Below, piece after piece: positions 1 through 8,622 of a stretch of DNA of 35,878 bases. The position numbers were made by a program, and so were the translations under genes. The DNA is taken from positions 1 to 35,878 of the forward strand of contig JAOJAE010000011.1 in assembly GCA_028227525.1 (NCBI GenBank). The letters are read 5' to 3'. Numbering within the stretch: position 1 is the stretch's first letter; every line of letters begins with the position of its first letter. Below the pieces are notes generated by a model that ran no database searches, was not told the origin of the DNA, and worked only from the letters and a program-made list of their open reading frames with translations. Source of the DNA: Candidatus Pelagibacter sp. (GTDB lineage: Bacteria > Pseudomonadota > Alphaproteobacteria > Pelagibacterales > Pelagibacteraceae).

Positions 1-273
1 TAAAAATTTTTTAGTTTTTTTATTTGGTTTACTAAAGATATTAGCTTTTAAAGAACAAACTTTATATTTCGGAAAATGTTTATCTATGTAATTTTTATTT
101 TGAATATATCCAATATAATTATCAAATGATGATTTGATCTTAATCCATTCTTTATTTTTAGATAATATTTTAAATTTTTCTCCATAAATTATTTGAGATG
201 TGACTTCAGAATTTTTTGAAGCTTTTTTATAGATATTAGAAAATTGTTTTTTAAAAAAAAAATTATTTTTCAC
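1..273 (-). CDS. NlpC/P60-family peptidase, N-terminal SH3 part (truncated by window edge)
   Basis: Only the first 91 codons are present; the frame is open to base 1. The start is a GTG at 273, inside the last codons of ampG, and no other start lies upstream before the conserved part. Residues about 18-60 (from NSEVTSQIIYGEKF to DNYIGYIQ) have the SH3-like pattern seen at the N terminus of alphaproteobacterial C40 (NlpC/P60) cell-wall hydrolases, where the motif YGE..KIL...EW.KI....D.YIGY is typical. The catalytic Cys/His domain would lie beyond the window, so hydrolase activity is inferred. The family cleaves peptide stems of peptidoglycan, which fits its position directly behind the muropeptide permease ampG. 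A run of ten A/T bases (253-262) near the start is a possible slippage site. No convincing Shine-Dalgarno was seen. Confidence 0.7.
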   Translation of the reverse strand, partial: MKNNFFFKKQFSNIYKKASKNSEVTSQIIYGEKFKILSKNKEWIKIKSSFDNYIGYIQNKNYIDKHFPKYKVCSLKANIFSKPNKKTKKFL

Positions 274-1639
274 TTAATTTTAATTTATCTTTAATAATCC
301 ATAAACAAATTAAAGAAGGGATGACCATTATTGCTGTTAAAATAAAGAATGTACCCCAGTCTCCATTTAGCCAATCAACTAATGCCCCAGATGAAGATGC
401 AAGCGTAGTTCTTCCAGCAGTTCCTATTGATGCTAGTAGAGCATATTGAGTAGCTGTATAAGTCCTATCAACAAGTAAAGAAATAAATGCCACAAATGCA
501 ACCGTTGCAAAAGCTGCCGCTATATCATCAAAAATAACTGCAACTGCGAATAACCATTCTGACTTTCCACTCCATGCTAATGCTGAAAATAATAAATTAG
601 TAGAAGCCATTAAAATACCTGCAAGAAACATTGCTTTTAAAACCCCTGATCTAATTACAAATAGACCACCAAGTAACGTAAAAATAACTGTTGTTATCCA
701 GCCTAATGTTTTTGAATAAATTGCAATATCACCCTTAGAAAAACCTATTTCTTTATAAAAGACTATGGACATACGACCTAGAAATGCTTCACCTATCTTA
801 AATAAAAACACAAAACCTAAAATACCTAATGCAATGGAAAATCCATTTTTTTTAAAAAAACTTATTACAGGGCCACCCAGTGTGCCACTTATCCAAGCGA
901 TCATATTTGTTATAAAATTTTGTGATCCAAGTTTACTTTGAATTAATTGATCAGTTTTTTTTTGATTAACTTTTCTAGAAGTTGAATTTGTTTCATGGAC
1001 AAACATTAACCCAATATTCATTAAAATTACCACAATACCCAAAATTAAAAATGTTGATTGCCAGTAATTAACTATGCCAATGTTTTGAAAGTATTCTGCT
1101 GTAAATAAAGCTATTACACCACCTAATTTATATCCACTCCACCAACCAACAACTGCCATCGCAGCACCTGCGGCCATTGATTTACCCTCATGTTCACCAA
1201 TTTGTTCGATTCTTAAAGCATCTACAGTTATATCTTGTGTTGCTGATGCAATTGCAATGATTAAGCCAATTGTAATTAATAGAGCAAGATTCTCTGTCGG
1301 GTTTATTAAACTCCATATAACTAAACAGATTAAAATTGCAGTTTGCATTAACACTATCCATCCACGTCTATGCCCAAGTTTTTTTGTGAGATAAGGAATT
1401 TGAAGTCTATCGACAAGAGGTGCCCATAGATAATTAAAAGCGTATACTCCAAATATTAATCCTGCCCATCCAATAGTTGATCTACTTAATCCTTCTTCCT
1501 TAAGCCATAAACTCAAACTGCTACCTATTAAAACCCAGGGAAAACCAGAGATAGCTCCAAGTAACAATATCCTTACCATTCTTCTGTCAAAATAAACTGA
1601 AAAGGTTTCTGATAAAGATTGTTTTTTTATTTCAAGCAT
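263..1639 (-). CDS. ampG: AmpG-like muropeptide permease (MFS)
   Basis: A 458-residue major-facilitator membrane protein with about 12-14 hydrophobic segments. Its N terminus matches AmpG: LLLGAISGFPWVLIGSSLS in TM1, GLSRSTIGWAGL, then LWAPLVDR and LGHRRGWI in the TM2-TM3 loop. AmpG imports anhydromuropeptides released during cell-wall turnover. The frame can be extended to a TTG at 1654, but a GGAG Shine-Dalgarno (1649-1652 on the complementary strand) sits 9 nt before the ATG at 1639, so the shorter form is preferred. This start lies 2 nt after the trkH stop, suggesting co-transcription and coupling. Downstream, its end overlaps the NlpC/P60 gene by 11 nt, giving a transport-plus-hydrolase pair. 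A related MFS sugar or siderophore carrier is less likely. Confidence 0.85.
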   Translation of the reverse strand: MLEIKKQSLSETFSVYFDRRMVRILLLGAISGFPWVLIGSSLSLWLKEEGLSRSTIGWAGLIFGVYAFNYLWAPLVDRLQIPYLTKKLGHRRGWIVLMQTAILICLVIWSLINPTENLALLITIGLIIAIASATQDITVDALRIEQIGEHEGKSMAAGAAMAVVGWWSGYKLGGVIALFTAEYFQNIGIVNYWQSTFLILGIVVILMNIGLMFVHETNSTSRKVNQKKTDQLIQSKLGSQNFITNMIAWISGTLGGPVISFFKKNGFSIALGILGFVFLFKIGEAFLGRMSIVFYKEIGFSKGDIAIYSKTLGWITTVIFTLLGGLFVIRSGVLKAMFLAGILMASTNLLFSALAWSGKSEWLFAVAVIFDDIAAAFATVAFVAFISLLVDRTYTATQYALLASIGTAGRTTLASSSGALVDWLNGDWGTFFILTAIMVIPSLICLWIIKDKLKLSEK

Positions 1640-1641
1640 TT

Positions 1642-3081
1642 TTAGTTTCTCCAAAAAGATGGTAGAAATAATACTAATATTGCAAATAGCTCAAGTCTAC
1701 CTAAAATCATACCAATTGTTAAAATCCATTTAGAAATATCAGGTAAAGAGGAAAAATCTCCATTGGGACCTATTATTGGCCCTAATCCTGGTCCAACGTT
1801 GGAAATTGATGTTGCGGCTCCTGAAATTGCAGTAATAAAATCTAGACCAGTCAGAGATAATAATGCTGCAAGCACAAAGAAGATTACAAAGTAAAAATAA
1901 ATAAAAGAAATTATTGATGCTATAAATTTGTCATCAACTGAATTTTGATCATATTTAATAACAAAAACACCTTTTGGATAAATAATTTTTTTAATTTGAA
2001 TTGATATAAATGAATATAAAATTTGAATTCTAAAAATTTTAATACCACAAGTAGTTGATCCAGCACACCCACCTATAAACATTAGTGCTAAAAATAGAGT
2101 GATTGGAAAGCTACCCCAACTATCATATTCAGAATTTACATATCCAGTTCCTGTTAATATAGAAATACTATTAAAAAATACTGACCTTAAATTAAAATTC
2201 TCATAATTACTTAATAACAAGTATATCGATAATAAAAAAATTGCTGTGATAATAATTTTAAAAAATGTTTTAATTTGTACATCTGTTAAAAAAATTTTTT
2301 TATTTCCATTTATAAATTTAATGTAAGCGATAAATGGTACACTTCCTAAAATTATGAATATCATTGAAGCTATTTCTATTGGAATACTATTGAAATAACC
2401 AATAGATTGATTGTAATTTGAAAAACCACCTGTAGCAATTGTAGTCATTGAGTGTGTTAAGCTGTCAAACTTACTCATTCCAAATAACCAATATGTGATT
2501 CCACACATTATAGTTAAGCCTGAGTAAATATAGATTAATCTTAAAGCTATCTCTTTAGATTTTGGAAGTATTTTTTCAGAAGAATCATTACTTGAAATTT
2601 TGAATAATTGCATTCCACCAACGTTCATTATTGGCATCAAAGTGATTGCCATTACAATAATACCAATACCACCTAGCCATTGTAGTATCGCTCTCCATAA
2701 TAAAATTCCTTTTGGTGTAAATTCTAGATTTGAAATAATTGTTGAACCAGTAGTCGTTATTCCAGACATACTCTCAAAAAATGCATCGGTCACTGAAAGT
2801 TCTATTGTTGAAAATATAAATGGTAAAGATCCAAAAATTGCTATGCTCAGCCACGAAAGTGCAGTGAGTAAAAAGGCTTGCTGTAAATTTAATTTTTTAT
2901 CGTGATCTAGGTTTGATAAAAAAAATAGAGTTCCAAAAACGATTGTAATAATTGATGCACCAAAAAATGAGGAGTCTATTTCAGAATAAGCAAATTGAGC
3001 AATAATAGGTATGAACATGGATACCCCCAGAATTATTTGCAAAATTCCTAGTGTAAAAAAAACAGTTTTATAATTAGACAT
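1642..3081 (-). CDS. trkH: Trk-type potassium transporter membrane subunit TrkH
   Basis: A 479-residue K+ channel-like transporter of the TrkH/KtrB superfamily, built from four M1-P-M2 repeats. The four selectivity-filter loops are visible in order: ITTTGSTI, IATGGFSN, LTGTGYVN and ISNVGPGLG, each carrying the key glycine. TrkH normally works with the cytoplasmic NAD-binding TrkA gate subunit, which is not in this window. The hydrophobic N terminus (TLGILQIILGVSMFIP) is as expected for the family, and length is normal (about 480). The ATG at 3081 has no Shine-Dalgarno; a candidate promoter (-10 at 3091-3096) lies so close that the mRNA would be almost leaderless. It is the first gene of the minus-strand trkH-ampG-nlpC run and diverges from lysK. 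Confidence 0.93.
   Translation of the reverse strand: MSNYKTVFFTLGILQIILGVSMFIPIIAQFAYSEIDSSFFGASIITIVFGTLFFLSNLDHDKKLNLQQAFLLTALSWLSIAIFGSLPFIFSTIELSVTDAFFESMSGITTTGSTIISNLEFTPKGILLWRAILQWLGGIGIIVMAITLMPIMNVGGMQLFKISSNDSSEKILPKSKEIALRLIYIYSGLTIMCGITYWLFGMSKFDSLTHSMTTIATGGFSNYNQSIGYFNSIPIEIASMIFIILGSVPFIAYIKFINGNKKIFLTDVQIKTFFKIIITAIFLLSIYLLLSNYENFNLRSVFFNSISILTGTGYVNSEYDSWGSFPITLFLALMFIGGCAGSTTCGIKIFRIQILYSFISIQIKKIIYPKGVFVIKYDQNSVDDKFIASIISFIYFYFVIFFVLAALLSLTGLDFITAISGAATSISNVGPGLGPIIGPNGDFSSLPDISKWILTIGMILGRLELFAILVLFLPSFWRN
1649..1652 (-). promoter_or_regulatory. Shine-Dalgarno that fixes the ampG start
   Basis: The complementary strand reads GGAG with a 9-nt gap to the ATG at 1639. It lies inside the end of trkH and inside the would-be TTG-initiated extension of ampG, which argues for the ATG as the true start. 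Confidence 0.55.
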
Positions 3082-3090
3082 TTTGAAAGA

Positions 3091-3118
3091 ACATTATTTT
3101 ATGGTAAATAAATTTCAA
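3091..3118 (-). promoter_or_regulatory. Candidate sigma-70 promoter for trkH
   Basis: On the complementary strand a TTGAAA (3113-3118) is followed after 16 nt by TAATGT (3091-3096). The predicted transcription start, about 7 nt further, falls within a few bases of the trkH ATG at 3081. It was read by eye in AT-rich DNA, so a chance match is possible. Confidence 0.4.
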
Positions 3119-3170
3119 CTCTATAAGAATTAGTAAAACCACTGATTTAAGATTATTAGAAGCATAATTC

Positions 3171-4733
3171 ATGATTAAAAAAGAAAATTTAGATAAAACT
3201 AGTGCTTGGCCTTTTGTTGAAGCAAAAAAATTACTTAGAGAGAGAAAATCATTTATAGAAAAAAAAGGTAAGATTACGCTTCAGACAGGTTATGGCCCTA
3301 GTGGACTTCCCCATATAGGAACATTCGGAGAAGTTGCAAGAACTTCGATGATGGTAAATGCCTTAAAGCAGTTGTCTGATTTTCCCACTGAAATAATAAC
3401 ATTTTCTGATGATATGGATGGTTTACGAAAGGTACCTGACAACGTTCCTAATCAAGAATTATTAAAAGAAAATCTTCATAAACCATTAACCCAAGTTCCC
3501 GATCCATTTAAAAAATTTAGTAGTTTTGGTGAGCATAATAATGAAATGTTAAAGAAATTTTTAGATAGTTTTAAATTTAATTATAATTTTCAAAGTTCTA
3601 CTACTCTTTATAAAAGTGGTTTTTTTAATCCAACACTTAAAATTATTTTAGAAAATTATGAGGGAATTATGAATATTATTATTCCTACGCTAGGTAAGGA
3701 GCGTCAACAAACTTATAGTCCTTTTTTGCCTATTTGTCCTGAGACCGGGCATGTTTTAGAGATTCCTGTAATCGAAATTGATAAAGAAAAATCAAATATT
3801 ATTTTTGATAATAAAGGAAAAAAATTAGAGACAAGTATTTTAGATGGAAATTGTAAATTACAATGGAAAGTTGATTGGGCCATGAGATGGTACGCTTTAG
3901 ATATAGACTTTGAGATGTATGGAAAAGATTTGATTGAAAGTGCAATTTTGTCTACAAAAATAATAAATTTATTAGGAAAGAAAAACCCATCTGGCTTTGC
4001 ATATGAGCTATTTTTAGACGAAAAAGGTGAAAAAATTTCTAAATCAAAAGGGAATGGAATAACAATTGACCAATGGTTGGAATATGCGTCACCAGAAAGC
4101 TTATCTCTGTACATGTATCAAAATCCAAAAAGAGCTAAAAAACTATATAAAGAAATAGTTCCAAAAGCTGTTGATGAATATTTAGATTGTATTGAAAAGT
4201 CAAAAAAACAAAATGAACTACAATTACTTATGAATCCTGTGTGGCATGTTCATAATGGCAATATCCCAGAAGAAGAAATGATTATGACATTTTCCATGTT
4301 GCTAAATTTAGTTGAAACCAGTAATGCCGATAATAAGGATTTGTTGTGGAAGTTTGTTAAGAAATATAAACCAGATATTTCTGAAACAAATTTTCCAATT
4401 TTTGATGCCTTAGTTGGATATGCGATTAAATATTTCAATGATGTAATTAAAGCTCAGAAAAAATATAAAACACCAAATGAATCAGAAAAAAAAGCTCTTG
4501 AGGCTTTGGTGAAAACCCTAGAAAAGTGTACAGATGAAATGTCGCCAGAAGATATTCAAACTTTGATTTATTCAACTGGAAAAGAAAATGGTTATGCGGA
4601 CAATTTAAGAGATTGGTTTAAATTAATATATGAGGTAGTTTTTGGAGATGAAAATGGACCTCGGATGGGATTTTTTATAAGCTTTTTTGGTGTAAAAGAA
4701 ACAACCGAGCTATTAATGAATAAACTAAAATAA
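3171..4733 (+). CDS. lysK: Class I lysyl-tRNA synthetase
   Basis: A 520-residue class I LysRS, which charges tRNA-Lys with lysine in the cytoplasm. Class I signatures are clear: the HIGH-type motif HIGT at residues 48-51 within GPSGLPHIGTFGE, and the KMSKS-type loop KISKSKGN at 288-295. The C-terminal half is helical, as in the archaeal-type enzyme. Most bacteria use the unrelated class II LysS; class I is characteristic of archaea, spirochaetes and alphaproteobacteria, so this gene supports the taxonomic call. It starts with ATG at 3171 after an 89-bp divergent spacer from trkH. Its stop overlaps the pyrD start by one base (TAATG), so the two are probably translationally coupled. Nothing suggests truncation. 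Confidence 0.96.
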   Translation: MIKKENLDKTSAWPFVEAKKLLRERKSFIEKKGKITLQTGYGPSGLPHIGTFGEVARTSMMVNALKQLSDFPTEIITFSDDMDGLRKVPDNVPNQELLKENLHKPLTQVPDPFKKFSSFGEHNNEMLKKFLDSFKFNYNFQSSTTLYKSGFFNPTLKIILENYEGIMNIIIPTLGKERQQTYSPFLPICPETGHVLEIPVIEIDKEKSNIIFDNKGKKLETSILDGNCKLQWKVDWAMRWYALDIDFEMYGKDLIESAILSTKIINLLGKKNPSGFAYELFLDEKGEKISKSKGNGITIDQWLEYASPESLSLYMYQNPKRAKKLYKEIVPKAVDEYLDCIEKSKKQNELQLLMNPVWHVHNGNIPEEEMIMTFSMLLNLVETSNADNKDLLWKFVKKYKPDISETNFPIFDALVGYAIKYFNDVIKAQKKYKTPNESEKKALEALVKTLEKCTDEMSPEDIQTLIYSTGKENGYADNLRDWFKLIYEVVFGDENGPRMGFFISFFGVKETTELLMNKLK

Positions 4734-5785
4734 TGTTTTCTAAACTAAGACCACTAATATTTAAGGTAGATCCAGAAAAAGCACATACATTAGCAATAAA
4801 GTCATTAAAATTTAATTTAATTCCAAATGTATTTGATGAAAATAAAAACGACTCTATTTTTCAAACAAAAATTTTTAATAAAGTTCTTGATAACCCAATT
4901 GGAATGGCAGCTGGATTTGATAAAAATGCAGAAGTGTATAACGCATTATTTAAATTAGGATTTGGATTTGTTGAAGTTGGAACAATAACTCCTTTGAAAC
5001 AATATGGTAATCCTAAACCTAGGGTGTTTAGGCTAGTAGAGGATGAAGCATTAATTAATAGATTAGGTTTTAATAATCATGGAGCTGAAATTGTCAAAGA
5101 CCGTATCAAGCGTAATAAAAAGTTAGGATTACTAGGTATTAATATTGGTCCTAATAAAGATACTAGCGATAGATTGAATGATTATTTAATTGGATTAAAA
5201 ACTTTTCATGAAGAGGCTGACTATATAACAATCAATATTTCATCACCAAACACTGAAAATTTAAGAAATTTTCATGAAGGTGGTAAATTACAAGATTTAC
5301 TCAAATCAGTTATTACAGAAAAAAAAAATTTAAATTCAAATATTCCTATTGCTGTTAAAGTGTCACCAGACATCAGTGAAGATCAGGTAAATCAAATCAC
5401 TGAAATTCTATTAGAAAATGAAATAAATGTAGTAATCATTTCAAATACATCAGATGCCACAAGAGATAAACTTAGCAACATTCAAAGACACCAAAAAGGA
5501 GGTTTGTCTGGAAAACCAATTGAGGAAAAATCAAATATTTTGATAAATAAATTTTATAAATTATTAAAAGGTAAAATTAAAATAATAGGTGTCGGTGGAG
5601 TTGACTCTGGTCAAGCGGCTTATGATAAATTTATAGCTGGAGCAGATTTTGTTCAACTCTATACAGGAATGGTTTTCAAAGGCCCTAATATTGCAGGAAT
5701 TATTAAAAAGGACCTTAAAGAATTATTAATTAGAGATGGTGTTAAAAATTATACTGAAATTGTAGGAAATAAAACTCTAACTTAA
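4733..5785 (+). CDS. pyrD: Dihydroorotate dehydrogenase, quinone-linked (class 2)
   Basis: A 350-residue flavoprotein that oxidises dihydroorotate to orotate in pyrimidine synthesis and passes electrons to the quinone pool at the inner membrane. Family hallmarks are [12 protein letters not shown] (residues 54-65), [17 protein letters not shown] (81-97) and [11 protein letters not shown] (108-118). INISSPNT (168-174) contains the serine base typical of class 2; class 1 enzymes use cysteine. IAVKVSPD carries a flavin-site lysine, and the C-terminal half has VVIISNTSD and GVGGVDSG for the FMN phosphate. The N-terminal 40 residues form the membrane-associating helix region of class 2. The ATG shares its A with the lysK stop. 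A promoter for the next gene, rpmB, lies just behind the stop. Confidence 0.97.
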   Translation: MFSKLRPLIFKVDPEKAHTLAIKSLKFNLIPNVFDENKNDSIFQTKIFNKVLDNPIGMAAGFDKNAEVYNALFKLGFGFVEVGTITPLKQYGNPKPRVFRLVEDEALINRLGFNNHGAEIVKDRIKRNKKLGLLGINIGPNKDTSDRLNDYLIGLKTFHEEADYITINISSPNTENLRNFHEGGKLQDLLKSVITEKKNLNSNIPIAVKVSPDISEDQVNQITEILLENEINVVIISNTSDATRDKLSNIQRHQKGGLSGKPIEEKSNILINKFYKLLKGKIKIIGVGGVDSGQAAYDKFIAGADFVQLYTGMVFKGPNIAGIIKKDLKELLIRDGVKNYTEIVGNKTLT

Positions 5786-5796
5786 ATGTAATAAAC

Positions 5797-5825
5797 TTGA
5801 CGCTTTCAATATCTCCCCTTATATA
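5797..5825 (+). promoter_or_regulatory. Strong sigma-70 type promoter for rpmB
   Basis: TTGACG (5797-5802), a 17-nt spacer, then TATATA (5820-5825). The expected transcription start is near 5832, only about 6 nt ahead of the rpmB ATG at 5838, and there is no Shine-Dalgarno between them. The mRNA would be nearly leaderless. Confidence 0.7.
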
Positions 5826-5837
5826 GGCACTATTATT

Positions 5838-6149
5838 ATGTCAAAAAAATGTGAATTAACCGGAAAAATCCCAATGAAGGGTCATAATGTTAGTCATGCT
5901 AACAACAAGACTAAAAGAAGATTTTTACCAAATTTAAAAAAAGTTAAATTCACAAGTGAATTAATGAAGAGAAGTTTAAAATTAACAGTGAGTAATTCTG
6001 GAGTTAGATCAGTTGATAAAAAAGGTAGCTTTGATGAATTTCTTAAGGCTGTTAAAAATAAGAATTTATCACCCAGACTAAAGAAATTGAAAAAAGGTAT
6101 TTTAATAAAATCTCCCTTTAAGAAAAAGCCTGTAGCTAAATCAGCTTAA
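5838..6149 (+). CDS. rpmB: 50S ribosomal protein L28
   Basis: A 103-residue basic protein of the large ribosomal subunit. The opening [20 protein letters not shown] and following [12 protein letters not shown] are the L28 signature, with the conserved CELTGK and KT.RRFLPNL blocks. It is slightly longer than the usual 78-98 residues and ends in a lysine-rich tail ([15 protein letters not shown]), as in other alphaproteobacteria. It has its own promoter-like sequence immediately upstream and no Shine-Dalgarno. Its stop overlaps the start of the queuosine-precursor transporter by one base (TAATG), so the transporter is probably co-translated with this highly expressed gene. Confidence 0.97.
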   Translation: MSKKCELTGKIPMKGHNVSHANNKTKRRFLPNLKKVKFTSELMKRSLKLTVSNSGVRSVDKKGSFDEFLKAVKNKNLSPRLKKLKKGILIKSPFKKKPVAKSA

Positions 6150-6697
6150 TGAGTAAACTTTTTATTACCCTGTCAATTTTGATGGGAGTAGTTGTTTTAT
6201 CCTCTAATTATCTTGTACAATTCCCGATCAATTATTATGGATTAAGTGAAATTCTCACTTATGGAGCCTTTAGTTATCCAGTAGCTTTTTTGATTACAGA
6301 TTTAGCAAATAGATTTTACGGTAAATTTGTAGCTAGAAAAATTGTCTATTTTGGATTTTTTATAGGGATTATTTTTACTCTTTTATTTTCAACTGATTTT
6401 GCAGATTTAATTTCTGTAAGAATTGCAATTGGATCAGGAGTTGCTTTTATTACAGCGCAACTATTAGATATTCAAATTTTTGATCGTCTAAGAAAAAAAG
6501 AGTGGTTTATAGCACCTTTAACTTCATCTTTTATTGGTTCAACAATTGATACTTTTTTATTTTTTTCTATTGCATTTTACGCAACAGGAGTTCCTTGGAT
6601 TACATTGTCATTAGGTGATTTAGCTATAAAATTATTTGTATCCTTAGTAATGTTGATACCATTCAAAATTTTACTTAAAATCAGTAAGCCAATTTAA
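6149..6697 (+). CDS. yhhQ: Queuosine precursor transporter (VUT/YhhQ family)
   Basis: A 182-residue inner-membrane protein with about six hydrophobic segments. The N-terminal motif SNYLVQFPINYYGLSEILT followed by GAFSYPVAFLITDLANRFYG matches the YhhQ/VUT family, whose E. coli member imports the queuosine precursors preQ0 and preQ1 for tRNA modification. Later family-typical segments are the amphipathic FDRLRKKEWFIAPL and the FIGSTIDTFLFF helix. Length is normal. It overlaps the rpmB stop by one base and ends 2 nt before the converging speB gene. The substrate is inferred from the family; other family members have been linked to other vitamin-like compounds. Confidence 0.87.
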   Translation: MSKLFITLSILMGVVVLSSNYLVQFPINYYGLSEILTYGAFSYPVAFLITDLANRFYGKFVARKIVYFGFFIGIIFTLLFSTDFADLISVRIAIGSGVAFITAQLLDIQIFDRLRKKEWFIAPLTSSFIGSTIDTFLFFSIAFYATGVPWITLSLGDLAIKLFVSLVMLIPFKILLKISKPI

Positions 6698-6699
6698 AT

Positions 6700-7575
6700 T
6701 TAATACAAAAACTTATAAGATAAAATTTTGTAAGCTAGCTTGGCTACAAGAAAGTTATATGAGTTAAAACCTTTTATTGGAGATAATTCATTGATATCTG
6801 CACCAACAATTTTTGAATTTTTTGCTGCAATTCGAATAATGTTTAAAGTTTCATCCCACAGAAGTCCACCTGGTTCAGGAGTTCCAGTTGCAGGCATGAT
6901 ACTTGAGTCCAACCCATCAACATCAAATGTTAGATAAACCGTTTTGTTCTTTATTAATTTCTTAAATTTATTAAGATTCCATTTGCTCTTATCTTTTGCC
7001 CAAAAAATATTAATTCTAGATGAGTTTTTTTTTAAAAATGGGATCTCACTTTCAGATATATTTCTTATACCAAAAGAAATTAGAGAAACATTTGGGAAAT
7101 CCAAACATCTTTTTATTGCCGAAGCATGTGAAAATTTTTCTCCATTATAGCTTTCTCGCAAATCTGCGTGAGCATCAAAGTGTAGAAGACAAATATCTTT
7201 GTATTTTTTTACAAAAGGAGCAATACATCCAGGTGTGATTGAGTGCTCACCACCGAAGGTCATAGGAAAAAGTTTTTTTTCTAAAATTTCTTCATTGATT
7301 TTAGACATTTTAGATAGTGCCTTTTTAATATTTTTATCAATCTTGAATGGTTTTAAAGTTTTGATACCTATTTTTTTGTATGGTTCACAATTTAATTCTT
7401 CATCATAAAGCTCTACTTGATGTGAAGCTTTAATTATTTCTTTAGGTCCATTTCTTGTTCCTCCACCATAACTGACTGTTTTTTCTAAGCCAAAAGGAAC
7501 TATCACAACTTTTTCTTTAAAATTAACCTTATTATCAATTCCAAGAAATCCATTTTTATTTGAAAGATATTTCAA
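6700..7575 (-). CDS. speB: Agmatinase / arginase-family ureohydrolase
   Basis: A 291-residue binuclear manganese ureohydrolase. All metal ligands are visible: H111 in FGGEHS, D134, H136 and D138 in HFDAHAD, and D218 and D220 in FDVDGLD; PATGTPEPGGL (228-238) is also conserved. The family releases urea from agmatine (giving putrescine) or from arginine and related guanidino compounds. It is the last gene of a polyamine operon, 3 nt after the DHS-like gene. The only start that retains the whole domain is a TTG at 7575: an in-frame stop lies two codons upstream, and the first internal ATG is far inside. No arginine decarboxylase is adjacent, so agmatinase is the best family call but the true substrate is open. 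It converges on the transporter at 6697. Confidence 0.88.
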   Translation of the reverse strand: MKYLSNKNGFLGIDNKVNFKEKVVIVPFGLEKTVSYGGGTRNGPKEIIKASHQVELYDEELNCEPYKKIGIKTLKPFKIDKNIKKALSKMSKINEEILEKKLFPMTFGGEHSITPGCIAPFVKKYKDICLLHFDAHADLRESYNGEKFSHASAIKRCLDFPNVSLISFGIRNISESEIPFLKKNSSRINIFWAKDKSKWNLNKFKKLIKNKTVYLTFDVDGLDSSIMPATGTPEPGGLLWDETLNIIRIAAKNSKIVGADINELSPIKGFNSYNFLVAKLAYKILSYKFLY

Positions 7576-7578
7576 TTT

Positions 7579-8622
7579 TTACTCAAAAATTTTGGTGAAG
7601 TTTTTTCTATCTCTATTTTTCCACTCAGCTCTATGATAAGCGTCACTTGCGATCAAAGGTAAAACACTTGTTGCCTCTGCAAATACCATTTGCTCTTTTG
7701 TAATATCTACCTTACCCCAAGAGCTTGCTTCTTTTAAAGTTGAACTACTACATGCACCATCTCTTGAGTCAGCCACAGTAATTTGCACAGCATATTTATG
7801 CATATCAACTTCTTTACCTAATAGTTCAGCACAAATTACAGTATCCTGTATAAAATTTTTTGGCACACCCCCACCAATCATAAATAAACCTGAGCCTTTA
7901 GATCTAATTTTTATTTCTGTCAGCTCCCTGAATTCTCTTACAGAGTCTATTGTCATGTGTTGTTTTGGATTTTTTTCTTGATGAATCACTAAACCAAATC
8001 CTGCACTTGAGTCTGTAAAAGCTGGACAAAAAATTGGTACATTATTATCAAAAGCTGTTTCAATTAAAGAATCTTTCTTTTTTGAGTTTTTCTTTAAATA
8101 TTTTCCCATTTCATAAATAAACTCTCTAGAGGTGTAACTTCTTGGTTCCAAAGTATCGGCAATTTCACATATAATTTTATCACACATCTGAAGCTCCTCT
8201 TCATCAATGTAAGTATCATATATTCTATCTATATAATTATTTCTCAGTTCAGTATCATCTTGAAATTGTGAGCCTTGATAATGTTTAAATCCTAGTGCCT
8301 CAAAAAAATCCATATCTACAATAGAAGCTCCAGTTGCAACAATTGCATCAACCATATTGTATTTAACAAGATCTTTATAAATATTCATACATCCAGCGGC
8401 TGATGTAGAGCCTGCTAATGTTAAGAATATTGTACAATCTTTATCTTTCAGCATATCATTAAAAATATTTGCAGCATTTGCTGTTTCTCTTGAAACAAAA
8501 GACATTTTTTCCATTGAAGAGATTATCTTTCGAGAGTCAAAAGATGTAATATCAATATGTTCTACTGGATTTTTTAAAAAGTCTTTTTTACTATTATGAC
8601 CTGGGTTTTTATGATCTGACAT
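7579..8622 (-). CDS. Deoxyhypusine-synthase-like protein (probable homospermidine/spermidine synthesis)
   Basis: A 347-residue member of the deoxyhypusine synthase family. LTLAGSTSAAG (68-78), VATGASIVDMDFFEALG (95-111) and IGGGVPKNF (249-257) are NAD- and substrate-site blocks. The catalytic lysine of the family is present as K304 in EASSWGKV. In eukaryotes this enzyme modifies eIF5A; bacteria have no eIF5A, and studied bacterial homologues transfer the aminobutyl group of spermidine to small amines such as putrescine, making homospermidine. That activity is inferred here from family and context. The gene sits between ornithine decarboxylase, whose stop it overlaps by one base, and the agmatinase-type gene. 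Length is close to the eukaryotic enzyme; no gap or truncation is apparent. Confidence 0.88.
   Translation of the reverse strand: MSDHKNPGHNSKKDFLKNPVEHIDITSFDSRKIISSMEKMSFVSRETANAANIFNDMLKDKDCTIFLTLAGSTSAAGCMNIYKDLVKYNMVDAIVATGASIVDMDFFEALGFKHYQGSQFQDDTELRNNYIDRIYDTYIDEEELQMCDKIICEIADTLEPRSYTSREFIYEMGKYLKKNSKKKDSLIETAFDNNVPIFCPAFTDSSAGFGLVIHQEKNPKQHMTIDSVREFRELTEIKIRSKGSGLFMIGGGVPKNFIQDTVICAELLGKEVDMHKYAVQITVADSRDGACSSSTLKEASSWGKVDITKEQMVFAEATSVLPLIASDAYHRAEWKNRDRKNFTKIFE

Noticed and set aside
2600..2905. Open frame on the plus strand inside trkH (101 codons)
   Set aside because: It lies wholly opposite the selectivity-filter coding region of trkH; the translation has no family resemblance and mirrors the other strand.
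3082..3170. Riboswitch or T-box before lysK
   Set aside because: Only 89 bp shared with the trkH promoter; no conserved core or tRNA-binding motif is visible.
3713..4114. Open frame opposite lysK (133 codons)
   Set aside because: Shadow of the class I LysRS frame, covering its KMSKS region in antisense; no start signal or domain.
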